NCBI RefSeq assembly: GCF_000688475.1
Contig: NZ_JIAN01000005.1
Coordinates: 496,001-560,000 of the forward strand
DNA: 64,000 bases
Reading direction: 5' to 3'
From: Cellulomonas sp. URHE0023
GTDB taxonomy: Bacteria; Actinomycetota; Actinomycetes; Actinomycetales; Cellulomonadaceae
Part shown: positions 51,625 to 61,746 of the stretch, piece by piece
Layout of the letters: every line of letters starts with the position of its first letter
How positions within the stretch are numbered: position 1 is the first letter of the stretch
Program-made: the position numbers and the translations under genes
The notes under the pieces: generated by a model
Seen by the model: the letters and a program-made list of their open reading frames with translations, nothing else
Databases searched by the model: none
What the model was told of the DNA's origin: nothing

Positions 51625-52839
51625 ATGGAGCTCGCGTTCACCGGCGGCATCGCTGCGATCGTCCTGTTCGGAGTCGTCGGCCAGCTGCTCGGCAAGGCCA
51701 CCGGGATCCCGTCGATCATCCTGCTGCTGCTCCTCGGGCTGCTGGTCGGGCCGGTTCTCGGCTGGGTGAACCCGGACGCCCTGCTGGGCGAGAACCTGTT
51801 CCCGCTCGTCTCGATGGCCGTCTCCGTGCTGCTGTTCGAGGAGGCGCTCAAGCTCGACTTCTCGCGGCTGCACGGTGGTGCCCGACGGCCGGTGCTCGGG
51901 CTGGTGACCGTGGGTGCCGCGCTCACCGGCATCGGCGCGTCGCTCCTGACGTACTGGGTGTTCGACCTGCCTGCGGCCCGTGCGGCGGTCATCGGCGCGA
52001 TCCTCATCGTCTCCGGTCCCACCGTCGTCGGCCCGCTGCTCGCGATCATCCGGCCCAGGCAGCCCCTCGAGTCCGTCCTGGCGTTCGAGGGGATCTTCAT
52101 CGACCCGATCGGCGCGACCGTCGCGCTCGCGATCGCGCACGTGGCGCTGCACGAGCACCCGCAGGGGATGGTCAGGACGGGACTGACGGGGATCGTCGTC
52201 GGGCTCGCGGCCGCGGCGACCTACGTCCTCATGGTCCGGTTCGCGCGCACACCCGCCTCGATGCACGTGGTGCTCGCCCTGGCCCTCGCACTGACCGCCT
52301 TCGCCATCGCCGAGTCCTTCTTCGAGGAGTCCGGGCTCTGGGCGACGACGACCCTCGGCGTCACCCTCGCCAACCAGCAGGTCGTCAGACTCGGAGCGCT
52401 GCACGAGTTCGGCAGCCACGTGGGGGCGCTGCTCATCGGCTCGCTGTTCATCGTCCTGGCGGCGCGGGTGGACCTCGATGCGCTCATCAGGTACGCACCG
52501 GCCACGCTCGGCCTGGTGATGCTGCTGGTCCTGGTCCTGCGACCGGTCGTCGCCTGGATCGCCACGACGGGCACCATCCTGTCGGGTCGAGACCGCGCGA
52601 TGGTCGGGTGGATGGCGCCCCGCGGCATCGTGGCGGCGTCGACGGCGAGCCTTTTCGCGCTCCAGTTCGAACAGGCGGGCAAGCCGTTCCCGCAGCTGGT
52701 GCCGGTGGTGTTCGGCGTGGTCCTGGCGACCGCGGTCATCTACGGGCTCACCGGGCCGCTGGTCGCCGCCCGGCTCGGCGTCCGCAGCGATGCCCTCGAG
52801 CAGGCGATCGACGAGGACGGCGTCCCTCTGTCCACCTGA
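51625..52839 (+). CDS. NhaP-type cation/proton antiporter
   Basis: A 404-residue antiporter of the CPA family with about 12 helices, from AFTGGIAAIVLFGVVGQLLG to VVFGVVLATAVIYGLTGPLV. The ion-site helix has FEGIFIDPIGATVALAI, where the Asp-Pro corresponds to the ND/DD functional pair, and VGWMAPRGIVAASTASLFAL fits the conserved RG(I/V)V segment. It would exchange sodium or potassium for protons for pH or salt balance. No regulatory TrkA domain is attached. ATG 51625. Confidence 0.9.
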   Translation: MELAFTGGIAAIVLFGVVGQLLGKATGIPSIILLLLLGLLVGPVLGWVNPDALLGENLFPLVSMAVSVLLFEEALKLDFSRLHGGARRPVLGLVTVGAALTGIGASLLTYWVFDLPAARAAVIGAILIVSGPTVVGPLLAIIRPRQPLESVLAFEGIFIDPIGATVALAIAHVALHEHPQGMVRTGLTGIVVGLAAAATYVLMVRFARTPASMHVVLALALALTAFAIAESFFEESGLWATTTLGVTLANQQVVRLGALHEFGSHVGALLIGSLFIVLAARVDLDALIRYAPATLGLVMLLVLVLRPVVAWIATTGTILSGRDRAMVGWMAPRGIVAASTASLFALQFEQAGKPFPQLVPVVFGVVLATAVIYGLTGPLVAARLGVRSDALEQAIDEDGVPLST

Positions 52840-52911
52840 CGGCGGGGCGAGACTCCCGGCCGCGGCACGGCACGCAGGGACGATTGAGACCGTCTCGAGA
52901 CCTGGATGTTA

Positions 52912-52923
52912 CTTACCAGTAAG
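52912..52923. promoter_or_regulatory. Palindrome in the peptide-importer promoter
   Basis: CTTAC-CA-GTAAG is a 12-bp near-perfect palindrome, TetR-like in size, 107 bp before the binding-protein ATG. A second dyad, GAGAC-C-GTCTC, is at 52886-52896. Both lie in the 191-bp region between the antiporter and the ABC operon. Confidence 0.45.
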
Positions 52924-53030
52924 ACCCTCACTATGTTCGCAACAACGGTGTGCTACCAATTGGCCACTGAGAACCAGCCGTGGGTCGACACATCTGCGCC
53001 CACGGCCCTGACGGAAGAGGGACGTAGCGC

Positions 53031-54680
53031 ATGACTTCCCACGCACGAAACCGCCGCGTGATCGCGGCCACCGCTGGACTGGCGGCCGTCGCCCTGGTCC
53101 TGACCGCGTGCTCCAACAATGACGATGGTGGCACCGACGGCAGCACTTCCGACAGCGGCGACGGCAGCTCGCTCGTCATCGGGACCACCGACAAGGTCAC
53201 GACGCTGGACCCGGCCGGTTCGTACGACAACGGCTCGTTCGCCGTCATGAACCAGGTCTTCCCGTTCCTCATGAACACGCCGTACGGCAGCCCCGACGTG
53301 GAGCCGGACATCGCGGAGTCCGCCGAGTTCACGGCGCCGACGGAGTACACCGTCAAGCTCAAGCCCGGCCTGAAGTTCGCGAACGGTCACGCCCTGACCG
53401 CGTCGGACGTGAAGTTCACGTTCGACCGCCAGGTCAAGATCAAGGACGACAACGGCCCCTCGTCGCTCCTCTACAACCTGGACACCACGGACGCAGTCGA
53501 CGACACCACGGTGGTCTTCCACCTGCTGTCCCCCAACGACCAGGTCTTCCCGCAGATCCTGTCGAGCCCCGCGGGCCCGATCGTCGACGAGGAGGTCTTC
53601 TCCGCCGACGCGCTGACCTCGGACGACGAGATCGTCTCCGGGAACGCCTTCGCGGGCCAGTACACGATCACGGACTACGACTTCAACAACCTGATCGCGT
53701 ACAAGGCGAACCCGGACTACCAGGGTGTCCTGGGCGCTCCGAAGACCGACGTGGTCAACGCCAAGTACTACGCGGACTCGTCGAACCTGAAGCTCGACGT
53801 GCAGCAGGGCAACATCGACGTGGCCTTCCGCAGCCTCACGTCCACGGACATCGCCGACCTCAAGACGGACGACAACGTCCAGGTCGTCGACGGTCCCGGT
53901 GGTGAGATCCGGTACATCACGTTCAACTTCAACACGATGCCGTTCGGCGCGACGACGCCCGAGGCGGACGCCACCAAGGCGCTCGCGGTGCGTTCGGCCG
54001 TCGCCGACCTCGTCGACCGTGAGGCGATCGCGGAGCAGGTCTACAAGGGCACCTACACGCCCCTGTACTCCTACGTCCCGGCCGGCCTGACCGGCGCGAT
54101 CGAGCCGCTCAAGGACATGTACGGCGACGGTGACGGCGGCCCCGACGCCGACAAGGCCAAGGCTGCGCTGAAGGACGCCGGCGTCGAGACGCCGGTCGTG
54201 CTGAACCTCCAGTACTCCAGCGAGCACTACGGCCCGTCGTCTGCCGACGAGTACGCGCAGATCAAGGACCAGCTGGAGAAGGACGGGCTGTTCACCGTCA
54301 ACCTGCAGACCACCGAGTGGGTGCAGTACTCCAAGGACCGTACGGCTGACGTCTACCCCGAGTACCAGCTGGGCTGGTTCCCCGACTACTCGGACGCCGA
54401 CAACTACCTCACGCCGTTCTTCCTCAAGGAGAACTTCCTGGCCAACCACTACGACAACCCGGCCGTGAACGACATGATCCTGGCGCAGGCGACGACGGTT
54501 GACCCGGACGCCCGCACCGGGCTCATCGAGGACATCCAGACCGCGGTGGCCAAGGACCTCTCGACGGTGCCGCTGCTCCAGGGCGCGCAGGTCGCCGTGG
54601 TGGGCAAGGATGTCGACGGCGCGCAGGACACGCTCGACGCCTCGTTCAAGTTCCGGTACGCGGCTCTCTCGAAGAGCTGA
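53031..54680 (+). CDS. Peptide-type ABC transporter binding lipoprotein (family 5)
   Basis: A 549-residue SBP_bac_5 protein with lipobox ALVLTACSNN (Cys about 25), a Gly/Asp/Ser linker, then VTTLDPAGSYDNGSFAVMNQ, the usual start of DppA/OppA proteins, and LTASDVKFTFDRQVKI; near the end ADNYLTPFFLKENFLANHYDNP. Such proteins bind di-, oligo-peptides or other small ligands outside the cell. ATG 53031 begins a four-gene operon. A long stem-loop follows directly after its stop. Confidence 0.92.
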   Translation: MTSHARNRRVIAATAGLAAVALVLTACSNNDDGGTDGSTSDSGDGSSLVIGTTDKVTTLDPAGSYDNGSFAVMNQVFPFLMNTPYGSPDVEPDIAESAEFTAPTEYTVKLKPGLKFANGHALTASDVKFTFDRQVKIKDDNGPSSLLYNLDTTDAVDDTTVVFHLLSPNDQVFPQILSSPAGPIVDEEVFSADALTSDDEIVSGNAFAGQYTITDYDFNNLIAYKANPDYQGVLGAPKTDVVNAKYYADSSNLKLDVQQGNIDVAFRSLTSTDIADLKTDDNVQVVDGPGGEIRYITFNFNTMPFGATTPEADATKALAVRSAVADLVDREAIAEQVYKGTYTPLYSYVPAGLTGAIEPLKDMYGDGDGGPDADKAKAALKDAGVETPVVLNLQYSSEHYGPSSADEYAQIKDQLEKDGLFTVNLQTTEWVQYSKDRTADVYPEYQLGWFPDYSDADNYLTPFFLKENFLANHYDNPAVNDMILAQATTVDPDARTGLIEDIQTAVAKDLSTVPLLQGAQVAVVGKDVDGAQDTLDASFKFRYAALSKS

Positions 54681-54686
54681 CCCGCA

Positions 54687-54736
54687 ACGACCGACCGGGC
54701 GTTCGGCGCATGTGCGTCGGGCGCCCGGTCGGTCGT
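54687..54736 (+). terminator. Stem-loop between binding protein and permease genes
   Basis: Perfect 15-bp arms (54687-54701 and 54722-54736, core GACCGACCGGGCG) enclose a 20-base loop with its own small GCGCA/TGCG pairing. It begins 7 bases after the binding-protein stop. It most likely stabilises the upstream mRNA or causes partial termination, giving more binding protein than transporter. Confidence 0.75.
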
Positions 54737-54785
54737 GCAACGCCGCACATCTGGCACACGAGCGCATCAGAGCAAGGCAGGAACC

Positions 54786-55892
54786 ATGACCTCGACCATC
54801 ACGGGAGCGCCCACGGGCGTCGCACCCGGCCAGCCGTCCCCCGCACCCGAAGCGCGCAAGAAGAAGCAGGGTGGTGGCCTCGGCGGCTACCTGCTCGTGC
54901 GCTTCCTGCTGATCTTCCCCACGATCTTCATCCTCGTGAGCACGGTGTTCCTGCTGATGCGGACCACGGGCGACCCGATCACGGCGGCGCTGGGTGGGCG
55001 GCTCCCAGCCGACCAGCTGGCTGAGCGCGTGCACGCCGCCGGCTACGACCGGCCGCTCTTCACCCAGTACGTCGAGTACATGGGCCAGATCGCGCGGGGC
55101 GACTTCGGCCACACGATCTCGGACAACCGGCCGGTCACCGAGGTGCTCACCACCTACGGCACCGCCACGCTCGAGCTGGCGTTCTACGCGCTGATCGTCG
55201 CGTTCGCCATCGGCATCCCGCTCGGCCGCTACGCCGCGTCTCGCCGCGACAAGGGACCTGACGCGGGTCTGCGCATCGGCGCGGTCCTCGCCTATGCGAC
55301 GCCCGTGTTCTTCATCGGCATCCTGCTCAAGCTCGTCTTCTCCGTCTGGCTGGACTGGCTGCCGGTCGCAGGCCGCGCCTCCACCGGGGCGGAGATCGCG
55401 ATGCAGCACGACGGCCTGCAGACGGGCTTCTACACGATCGACGCCATCAGCACCGGGAATCCGCAGATCCTGCGCGACGTGCTCGAGCACGCGGTCCTTC
55501 CGGCGATCGCGCTGGGTCTGCTCACCGGTGGCATCTTCCTGCGGCTGGTGCGCACGAACGTCATCGGGACCCTGTCCACCGGCTATGTCGAGGCAGCGCG
55601 GTCACGCGGCGTCAACGAGCGGCGACTGCTGCGCAAGCACGCCTGGCGTCCGGCCCTCGTGCCGATCATCACCGTCATCGGTCTGCAGGTCGCGCTCATG
55701 CTCAGCGGGGCGGTCCTGACCGAGACGACCTTCGAGTGGAAGGGTCTCGGCTTCCAGCTGATCCAGTACGTCAAGGCCCGTGACTACGTGGCCGTGCAGG
55801 GCATGGTCGTCATGCTGGCCGTGATCGTGGCCCTGACCAACTTCGTCGTCGACATCATCGCGGCGCTCGTCGACCCCCGGATCAGGTTCTGA
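54786..55892 (+). CDS. Peptide-type ABC transporter permease (DppB type)
   Basis: A 368-residue permease with a 40-residue polar, Lys-rich N-terminus, then YLLVRFLLIFPTIFILVSTVFLLMRTTGDP, the DppB-type first helix and TGDP motif, a domain with LPADQLAERVHAAGYDRPLF, and EAARSRGVNERRLLRKHAWRPAL, the EAA coupling loop. Six helices are expected. ATG 54786 has CAGGAACC before it. It works with the DppC-type subunit starting at 55894, one base after its stop. Confidence 0.92.
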   Translation: MTSTITGAPTGVAPGQPSPAPEARKKKQGGGLGGYLLVRFLLIFPTIFILVSTVFLLMRTTGDPITAALGGRLPADQLAERVHAAGYDRPLFTQYVEYMGQIARGDFGHTISDNRPVTEVLTTYGTATLELAFYALIVAFAIGIPLGRYAASRRDKGPDAGLRIGAVLAYATPVFFIGILLKLVFSVWLDWLPVAGRASTGAEIAMQHDGLQTGFYTIDAISTGNPQILRDVLEHAVLPAIALGLLTGGIFLRLVRTNVIGTLSTGYVEAARSRGVNERRLLRKHAWRPALVPIITVIGLQVALMLSGAVLTETTFEWKGLGFQLIQYVKARDYVAVQGMVVMLAVIVALTNFVVDIIAALVDPRIRF

Positions 55893-55893
55893 C

Positions 55894-57024
55894 ATGACTA
55901 TCCCCACCAACGTTGCCCCCGCCCCGGTCCGTCCTTCGCTCTGGAAGCGCCTCCCGGTAGTCCACCAGGTGCGCAGCAGCGTCGGCCTGCAGCGCAGCAT
56001 GCTCGTGGGCGGCCTCGTCCTCGTCGGCATCTATGTGATCACCGCCCTGTTCGCGCCGTGGCTCGCCCCGTACGGGTTCGCGCAGATCCGCGTCGGCGAC
56101 ACCCTGTTCGGCTCGCAGCAGCCCCCGTCGTCCGAGCACTGGTTCGGCACCACCGTGGCCGGCTACGACGTGCTGTCCCGGTGCCTCTGGGGCGCCCGGC
56201 CGGCCCTCCTGGTCATGCTCGCCGCCGTCGTCCTGTCGATCTTCATCGGCGTCACCGGTGGCCTCCTGTCGGGCTACTTCGGTGGCTGGGTGGACCGCGT
56301 GCTCGTGGTCGTCGCGGACGCGATCTACGCCTTCCCGTCCCTCCTGCTCGCGATCGTCGCGGCGATCGTGATCAACCACGGTCAGTCGGACCTGTGGGGC
56401 GGCATCCTCGCGGCGGCCGTCGCGATCACCGTGGTCTTCATCCCGCAGTACTTCCGGGTCATCCGGGCCGAGACCGTGCGGATCAAGTCCGAGGCGTTCG
56501 TCGAGTCGGCGCGCGTCATCGGTGCCAGTCACCCGCGGATCATGACGCGCCACGTGCTGCGCAACTCGACCCGGACGCTGCCCCTGATCCTGACGCTCAA
56601 CTGCTCCGAGGCCGTGCTGACGCTCGCGGCGCTCGGGTTCCTCGGGTTCGGCATCGAGCCCACTGTCGCGGCCGACTGGGGGTACGACCTCAACAAGTCG
56701 CTCTCTGACGTGACCAGCGGGATCTGGTGGACGTCCCTGTACCCAGGGCTCGCGATCGCGCTCTCCGTCCTGGGCGTGACGCTGGTCGGTGAGTCGTTGA
56801 ACGACCTCGCCGACCCGCGTCTGCGCACCCGCCGCGCGGCCTCGCAGGCCGCCGGCGTCGTAGGCGCCGTCACGGTCGTTCCGGGCGGCGTGCTGAGCGC
56901 CGGCGCCGAGGGCATCGAAGGTCTGGACCTTCTGGAGGGCACCGCCGACGAGCTCTTCGCCGGGCCCACCGAGGACGAGCCCCTGGCCCGACCCAGCACC
57001 GACGAGGAAGGGGGTCGCTCATGA
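55894..57024 (+). CDS. Peptide-type ABC transporter permease (DppC type) with C-terminal tail
   Basis: A 376-residue permease with the DppC layout: first helix [55 protein letters not shown] loop [26 protein letters not shown], and [22 protein letters not shown] at the end of the permease fold. An unusual acidic tail of about 60 residues follows ([20 protein letters not shown]), absent from standard DppC proteins. Its TGA overlaps the ATPase start by 4 bp. Confidence 0.9.
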   Translation: MTIPTNVAPAPVRPSLWKRLPVVHQVRSSVGLQRSMLVGGLVLVGIYVITALFAPWLAPYGFAQIRVGDTLFGSQQPPSSEHWFGTTVAGYDVLSRCLWGARPALLVMLAAVVLSIFIGVTGGLLSGYFGGWVDRVLVVVADAIYAFPSLLLAIVAAIVINHGQSDLWGGILAAAVAITVVFIPQYFRVIRAETVRIKSEAFVESARVIGASHPRIMTRHVLRNSTRTLPLILTLNCSEAVLTLAALGFLGFGIEPTVAADWGYDLNKSLSDVTSGIWWTSLYPGLAIALSVLGVTLVGESLNDLADPRLRTRRAASQAAGVVGAVTVVPGGVLSAGAEGIEGLDLLEGTADELFAGPTEDEPLARPSTDEEGGRS

Positions 57025-58748
57025 CCGCGACCCAGGACACCCGGGACGTCGTCGTCGACATCCAGGACCTGCACATCTCCTTCGCGACCGACGCCGGCAC
57101 CGTCCGTGCGGTCTCCGGGGCGTCGCTCCAGGTGAAGTCGGGCGAGGTCCTCGCGATCGTCGGCGAGTCGGGCTCGGGCAAGACCGTCACCGCCCGCTCG
57201 ATCCTCGGCCTGCTGCCCGACACGGCTCTGACCAGCGGCGCCGTGCTGCTGACCCGTAAGGACGGGTCGGACACGCACGACGTCACGACCCTGCAGGGGA
57301 AGAACCTGAGAGACATCCGCGGGCGCGACGCCGCGATGGTCTTCCAGGAGCCCTCCACGGTCCTGAACCCCGTGTTCACCGTCGGCTGGCAGATCGCCGA
57401 GGGCCTGCGTGCCCACACGCAGATGTCCGCGTCCGACGCCCGCGAGAAGGCGATCGACATCCTGCGCCGGGTCGGCATCCCCGACCCCGAGCACCGCATC
57501 GACCACTACCCGCACCAGTTCTCCGGCGGGCAGAAGCAGCGCATCGTCATCGCGCAGGCGATCTCGCTCGACCCGGGCCTGATCATCGCCGACGAACCCA
57601 CGACCGCACTCGACGTCACGGTGCAGGCAGAGATCCTCGACCTCCTGCGCCAGATCCCGAAGGAGTTCGGCGCTGCCGTCGTCCTGATCACGCACAACAT
57701 GGGCGTCGTCGCGGACCTCGCCGACACGGTCGCGGTGATGTACAAGGGCGAGATCGTCGAGCAGGCCGACGTGCACACGCTGTTCGCCGCGCCGAAGCAC
57801 GAGTACACCCGCGCGCTGCTGGACGCGGTGCCGCGCCTGGGCGGCCGGCGCTTCCGGGACCGCGTCATCGTCTCGGAGGCGGACGCCGCCTTCGAGCCGG
57901 TCGACGTGGACCCGTCGGCCACGCCCGTCGTCGCGGCCCAGGATCTGCGGATCGTGTACCGCGGTCGCCTGCGCCAGCCCGACTTCACGGCCGTCGACGG
58001 GGTCTCCTTGGAGATCCGGCCCGGTGAGGTGCTCGGTCTGGTGGGCGAGTCCGGAAGTGGCAAGACCACCATCGGCCGTGCCATCGCCGGTCTGACGCCG
58101 GTCAGCGGAGGTTCGCTGAACGTGCTCGGCGTCGAGATGCTGGGCGTCAAGGAGAGGACCTTCCGGCCGATCAGGCGACGGATCGGGTTCGTCTTCCAGG
58201 ACCCGGCCACCAGCTTCAACCCGCTGCTCACCATCGCCCAGTGCGTCGCCGAACCTCTCGTCGTGCACGGGATCTCATCCAGCGCACAGGAGGCTCGTCG
58301 CCGGGTGGACGAGCTGCTGGAGGCTGTGCAGCTGCCCAAGGCGTTCGGGGACCGTTTCCCGCACGAGCTCTCCGGTGGTCAGCGCCAGCGCGCGAGCCTG
58401 GCGCGGGCGCTCGCCCTCGACCCTGAGCTGCTCATCGCCGACGAGCCGACCTCCGCGCTCGACGTCTCGGTGCAGGCCCGGGTGCTCGACCTGTTCGCAC
58501 GCCTCCAGGCGGAGCTCGGGTTCGCGTGCCTGTTCATCAGCCACGACCTCGCGGTGGTGGACCTGCTCGCGCACCGCATCGCGGTGCTGCACAACGGCGT
58601 CCTGGTCGAGGAGGGTACGGGCGACGAGGTGCTGGGCGCCCCCAAGCACCCGTACACGCAGCGCCTGCTCGCCTCCCTGCCCGTCCCGGACCCCGTCGAG
58701 CAGGCCGCCCGCCGCGAGACGTGGCGGAATCTGCGCGCAGCCGACTGA
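57021..58748 (+). CDS. Fused DppD-DppF ATPase of the peptide importer
   Basis: A 575-residue protein with two complete ATPase domains. Domain 1 (about 5-270): [54 protein letters not shown]. Domain 2 (about 295-565): [54 protein letters not shown]. In E. coli the same roles are two proteins; here one protein drives both permeases. No mutated motif is seen. ATG 57021. Confidence 0.94.
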   Translation: MTATQDTRDVVVDIQDLHISFATDAGTVRAVSGASLQVKSGEVLAIVGESGSGKTVTARSILGLLPDTALTSGAVLLTRKDGSDTHDVTTLQGKNLRDIRGRDAAMVFQEPSTVLNPVFTVGWQIAEGLRAHTQMSASDAREKAIDILRRVGIPDPEHRIDHYPHQFSGGQKQRIVIAQAISLDPGLIIADEPTTALDVTVQAEILDLLRQIPKEFGAAVVLITHNMGVVADLADTVAVMYKGEIVEQADVHTLFAAPKHEYTRALLDAVPRLGGRRFRDRVIVSEADAAFEPVDVDPSATPVVAAQDLRIVYRGRLRQPDFTAVDGVSLEIRPGEVLGLVGESGSGKTTIGRAIAGLTPVSGGSLNVLGVEMLGVKERTFRPIRRRIGFVFQDPATSFNPLLTIAQCVAEPLVVHGISSSAQEARRRVDELLEAVQLPKAFGDRFPHELSGGQRQRASLARALALDPELLIADEPTSALDVSVQARVLDLFARLQAELGFACLFISHDLAVVDLLAHRIAVLHNGVLVEEGTGDEVLGAPKHPYTQRLLASLPVPDPVEQAARRETWRNLRAAD

Positions 58749-58788
58749 ACCGCCACACCCGGCGCGGCCGCGGCCCTAGGTTGTGCGC

Positions 58789-59709
58789 ATGACACGACCG
58801 CGGCCGCGCGACGGGTGGGTGATCGGCCTCTGTGTGGTGTCAGCGTTCGTCGCGCTCGCGACGGTGCTGGTCTACCGGGTGCAGCTCGACCAGACCCCGG
58901 GCACGGTGCTCGCTCTGACGCTCCTCGTGGTCGCCGGTGCGGTCGCGGCCGCCTGCCGCCCGCGGCGCGCGGCGCGACATGCGTGGCTGTTCGTCGTGCC
59001 GGCGACCCTCGCCACCTGGCTCTGGGAGGTCGCGGGTCCCGCCACGCCGTCCTACGACGTCCTGACGGTCACGGTCACCGATGCGTCGTCGCCGGCGTCG
59101 ACACCCGCGATCTACCAGTCCCCGGACGCAGCCGTCTTCGGCCAGTCGACCGGCCCCGTCCCCATCTTCACCGCGCTCGTGGTTCTCCTCTGGGCGGTCA
59201 CGACCGTCGGCCTGGTCGTCCTGGTGCGCGATGCACGACCCGAGAGCGGCGCCGCGCACGTGCTGGCCGTCGTCGCCGCGGTGCTGACCGCCCCTCAGGT
59301 GCACCAGCTGGCGACCCGCCACCTGCTGCTCGCAGGCTCCGACGTGTTCGAATCGACGGGGTCTGCCACAGCCGAAGCCGTCGCTGTCGCCCTGGTCGTC
59401 GGGATCGGCGCCGCTGTCGTGCGCTCGCACCGACGCGTCCCGGCCCGTTCATCCCTGTACCTGCTGCCCGCCGCGATGCTGACGTGGCTCGCGTGGACCT
59501 CGGGCCTAGGACCCGAGCCTGTCTACGGGAGCTTCGCGTACGGCGGCTCCGTCCAGCTGACGTGGCTCGACACGCTGCCCTGGACCGCGATCGCTGCCTT
59601 CGCGGCCTGCCTGCTCGTCGTCGTGTGGATCCAGGCCGTCCGGGGCACATGGAGCATGCTCGTGCGGTACCGGCCACCGCCCGCCCTGGAGGAGCCGCTC
59701 GTCCCGTGA
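58789..59709 (+). CDS. Seven-to-eight-helix membrane protein of unknown function
   Basis: A 306-residue integral membrane protein starting MTRPRPRDGWVIGLCVVSAFVAL. Helices recur at VLALTLLVVAGAVAAACR, HAWLFVVPATLATWLWEV, FTALVVLLWAVTTVGLVVLV, VLAVVAAVLTAPQVHQLA, AVALVVGIGAAVV, YLLPAAMLTWLAW and WTAIAAFAACLLVVVWIQAV. No conserved polar motif indicates activity. ATG 58789 follows the ABC operon by 40 bp, and it could be co-transcribed or independent. It ends 3 bp from the convergent gene. Confidence 0.65.
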   Translation: MTRPRPRDGWVIGLCVVSAFVALATVLVYRVQLDQTPGTVLALTLLVVAGAVAAACRPRRAARHAWLFVVPATLATWLWEVAGPATPSYDVLTVTVTDASSPASTPAIYQSPDAAVFGQSTGPVPIFTALVVLLWAVTTVGLVVLVRDARPESGAAHVLAVVAAVLTAPQVHQLATRHLLLAGSDVFESTGSATAEAVAVALVVGIGAAVVRSHRRVPARSSLYLLPAAMLTWLAWTSGLGPEPVYGSFAYGGSVQLTWLDTLPWTAIAAFAACLLVVVWIQAVRGTWSMLVRYRPPPALEEPLVP

Positions 59710-59712
59710 CGG

Positions 59713-60855
59713 TCAGACGGCGACGAGCTCGGGTGCCCCGACGCTCGCCTCACGACGCGCCGAGTACCGGTCGTAGAGGGTGACGATCAGCGCCACGATG
59801 TAGGCGAACAGGAGGACGTCCCCTGCGGAGAGGTCGGCTGCACCGCGGCTCGCCAGCGCGGCGAACAGCAGCATCGCGACCACGCTGACCGCAGTGTTGA
59901 TCGCGACCTGCACGCCCAGGTGCGCGGCACCGGACCGCCCGGTCCGTGCGCGCCAGACCGACAGGCCCGCGTGCGCCAGGACCGTCGCGGTGACCACGAG
60001 CGCGACGTCCCAGAGCCTCGCGTCCAGCAGCGGCCACGACAGGAACATGATCATCGTGACGAGCCCGGCAAGAGCGACCTTCTCGAGCACGTGGCCGACG
60101 CCGTGCGGCGCCACGTCGATGCGGCCGCGGGGCGCCCAGCCGACGTGGCGTGCGACCACGTCGGAGTCGACGGTGAACGGCCACGCGGCGGGCGGGAGCC
60201 GCTTCGAGAGCCGCAGACCGACCACGACGAGCACCGCGACGACAAGCAGCAGGCCGACGACGACCCAGGGCCGGTTGGCAATGCCCTCGGCCCAGGACGC
60301 GGTGCCGGGGACGCCGAGCACGCGCTCCTTGATCTCGTCGGTGGCGTCGAGCTGGGCGACGTGGATCCACCACTCCTGCGGGAGCTTGATGAAGATCCAG
60401 ATGAAGGCCGCCGTGAGGACGAACGCCTTCTTCGAGAGGCGGCCCGCGTCCCAACGCGTGCGGACCACCTCGATCGCGATCACGAAGTACTCGAACGTGT
60501 TGGGGAAGAGCATCAGGAGCCAGCGCTCGCCCGACAGCTCGAATGCCAGCACACCGACCAGCCGGTAGTACCAGAGCGCCGCGGCGACGCCCAGCGCGAA
60601 GGGGTTGCGCCAGTTCCGGATGACCGACAGGTACGCGACGGTCAGGTAGTAGATGTCGAGCGCCTTGTCGTAGGACTGGTAGTTGTCCAGCGGCAGGTCG
60701 GTGAACGTGGCGAAGACGGTCTGGTCGATGCCGTCGATGACCAGGGCTGCGAGGAGCGCGGGCAGCGGGAACCGTGGGATGAACAGCGGGACCACGAGCC
60801 GAAGCCCGACGACCAGCGCGAAGATCGTCCAGTCGTGCGTGCTGACGGATCCCAT
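59713..60855 (-). CDS. Polytopic membrane protein downstream of the carotenoid genes
   Basis: A 380-residue protein with about ten helices. The first part (FIPRFPLPALLAALVIDGIDQTVFATF, LDNYQSYDKALDIYYLTVAYLSVIRNW) and a central FEYFVIAIEVVRTRW suggest a conserved multi-pass family without assigned function. It lies 18 bp after crtEb in the same direction and could be the last gene of that operon; a role in pigment or lipid export is speculative. ATG 60855; a GTG at 60864 would add three residues. Confidence 0.65.
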   Translation of the reverse strand: MGSVSTHDWTIFALVVGLRLVVPLFIPRFPLPALLAALVIDGIDQTVFATFTDLPLDNYQSYDKALDIYYLTVAYLSVIRNWRNPFALGVAAALWYYRLVGVLAFELSGERWLLMLFPNTFEYFVIAIEVVRTRWDAGRLSKKAFVLTAAFIWIFIKLPQEWWIHVAQLDATDEIKERVLGVPGTASWAEGIANRPWVVVGLLLVVAVLVVVGLRLSKRLPPAAWPFTVDSDVVARHVGWAPRGRIDVAPHGVGHVLEKVALAGLVTMIMFLSWPLLDARLWDVALVVTATVLAHAGLSVWRARTGRSGAAHLGVQVAINTAVSVVAMLLFAALASRGAADLSAGDVLLFAYIVALIVTLYDRYSARREASVGAPELVAV

Positions 60856-60873
60856 GCCGGGCACTCTAGGGGG

Positions 60874-61746
60874 TCAGGATGTCCAGGTTGTCGCAATCAG
60901 CAGCATGGTGACGACGAATCCCGTGACGAGGTTGAGCCAGAGGAACGTCCGCCAGCCTGCGTTGGCGCGTTCGCAGTCCTCGTCCCGGACCGACCAGAAC
61001 CTGGCTGTGCTGACCGCGTAAGGCACGGGGAGCACAGCCGCGAGCACGCCGGGCCACGGGACGAGCAGCAGGACCCCCGCGGCCAGCACGTACAGGACGG
61101 TCGACGCCACCACGGTCGGATGCGCTCCGAGCGCCGTCGCGACCGACGCGATGCCGCCCTCGCGGTCGGCGCGCACGTCCTGGACCGCGCCGAACGCGTG
61201 CGAGGCCATGCCCCACAGCACGAACGCGACGAGCACCGGCCATGTCGTCCTGGTCGTCAGCGACGCGCCGACGAGCACGAGCGCGTAGAGCAGGGGGCCG
61301 ACGAAGTGCATCGCCGACGTGAACGAGTCCAGGACGGGCCGCTCCTTGAACCGCAGTCCCGGCGCGGAGTACGCCACGACGAGGAACAGCACCGCCAGGA
61401 GCGTCAGATCGGCCGCTGTCGACCCGTGCAGCAGCAGGTAGACGACGAACGGGACGGTCAGGATGATGCAGGACCACAGGATCCGCCGGTGCACCTCGGC
61501 GGCGCGGTCCTGCGGCACCAGAGCGCCCTCGATCCCGCCCTTGCGTGGGTTGCGCAGGTCCGAGGCGTGGTCGAACACGTCGTTGATCCCGTACATCAGC
61601 AGGTTGTACGGGATCAGGAAGAACAGTGTCCCGATGGCGAACAGCGCGTCCAGTCGACCACCGGTCGCCAGCAGGTAGCCCGCCGCGAACGGGTACGCGG
61701 TGTTGATCCAGGAGAAGGGCCGCGAGGCCGCCAGGACCTCCTTCAC
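60874..61746 (-). CDS. crtEb: Lycopene elongase (UbiA-type prenyltransferase)
   Basis: A 290-residue UbiA-superfamily enzyme with NDVFDHASDLRNPRKGG as the first Asp-rich motif and DVRADREGGIASVATALG as the second, spread over about eight helices. In Corynebacterium CrtEb adds two C5 units to lycopene to give the C50 skeleton of decaprenoxanthin. The gene order crtI-crtYe-crtYf-crtEb is the same as there. ATG 61746 overlaps the crtYf stop by 4 bp. Confidence 0.88.
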   Translation of the reverse strand: MKEVLAASRPFSWINTAYPFAAGYLLATGGRLDALFAIGTLFFLIPYNLLMYGINDVFDHASDLRNPRKGGIEGALVPQDRAAEVHRRILWSCIILTVPFVVYLLLHGSTAADLTLLAVLFLVVAYSAPGLRFKERPVLDSFTSAMHFVGPLLYALVLVGASLTTRTTWPVLVAFVLWGMASHAFGAVQDVRADREGGIASVATALGAHPTVVASTVLYVLAAGVLLLVPWPGVLAAVLPVPYAVSTARFWSVRDEDCERANAGWRTFLWLNLVTGFVVTMLLIATTWTS

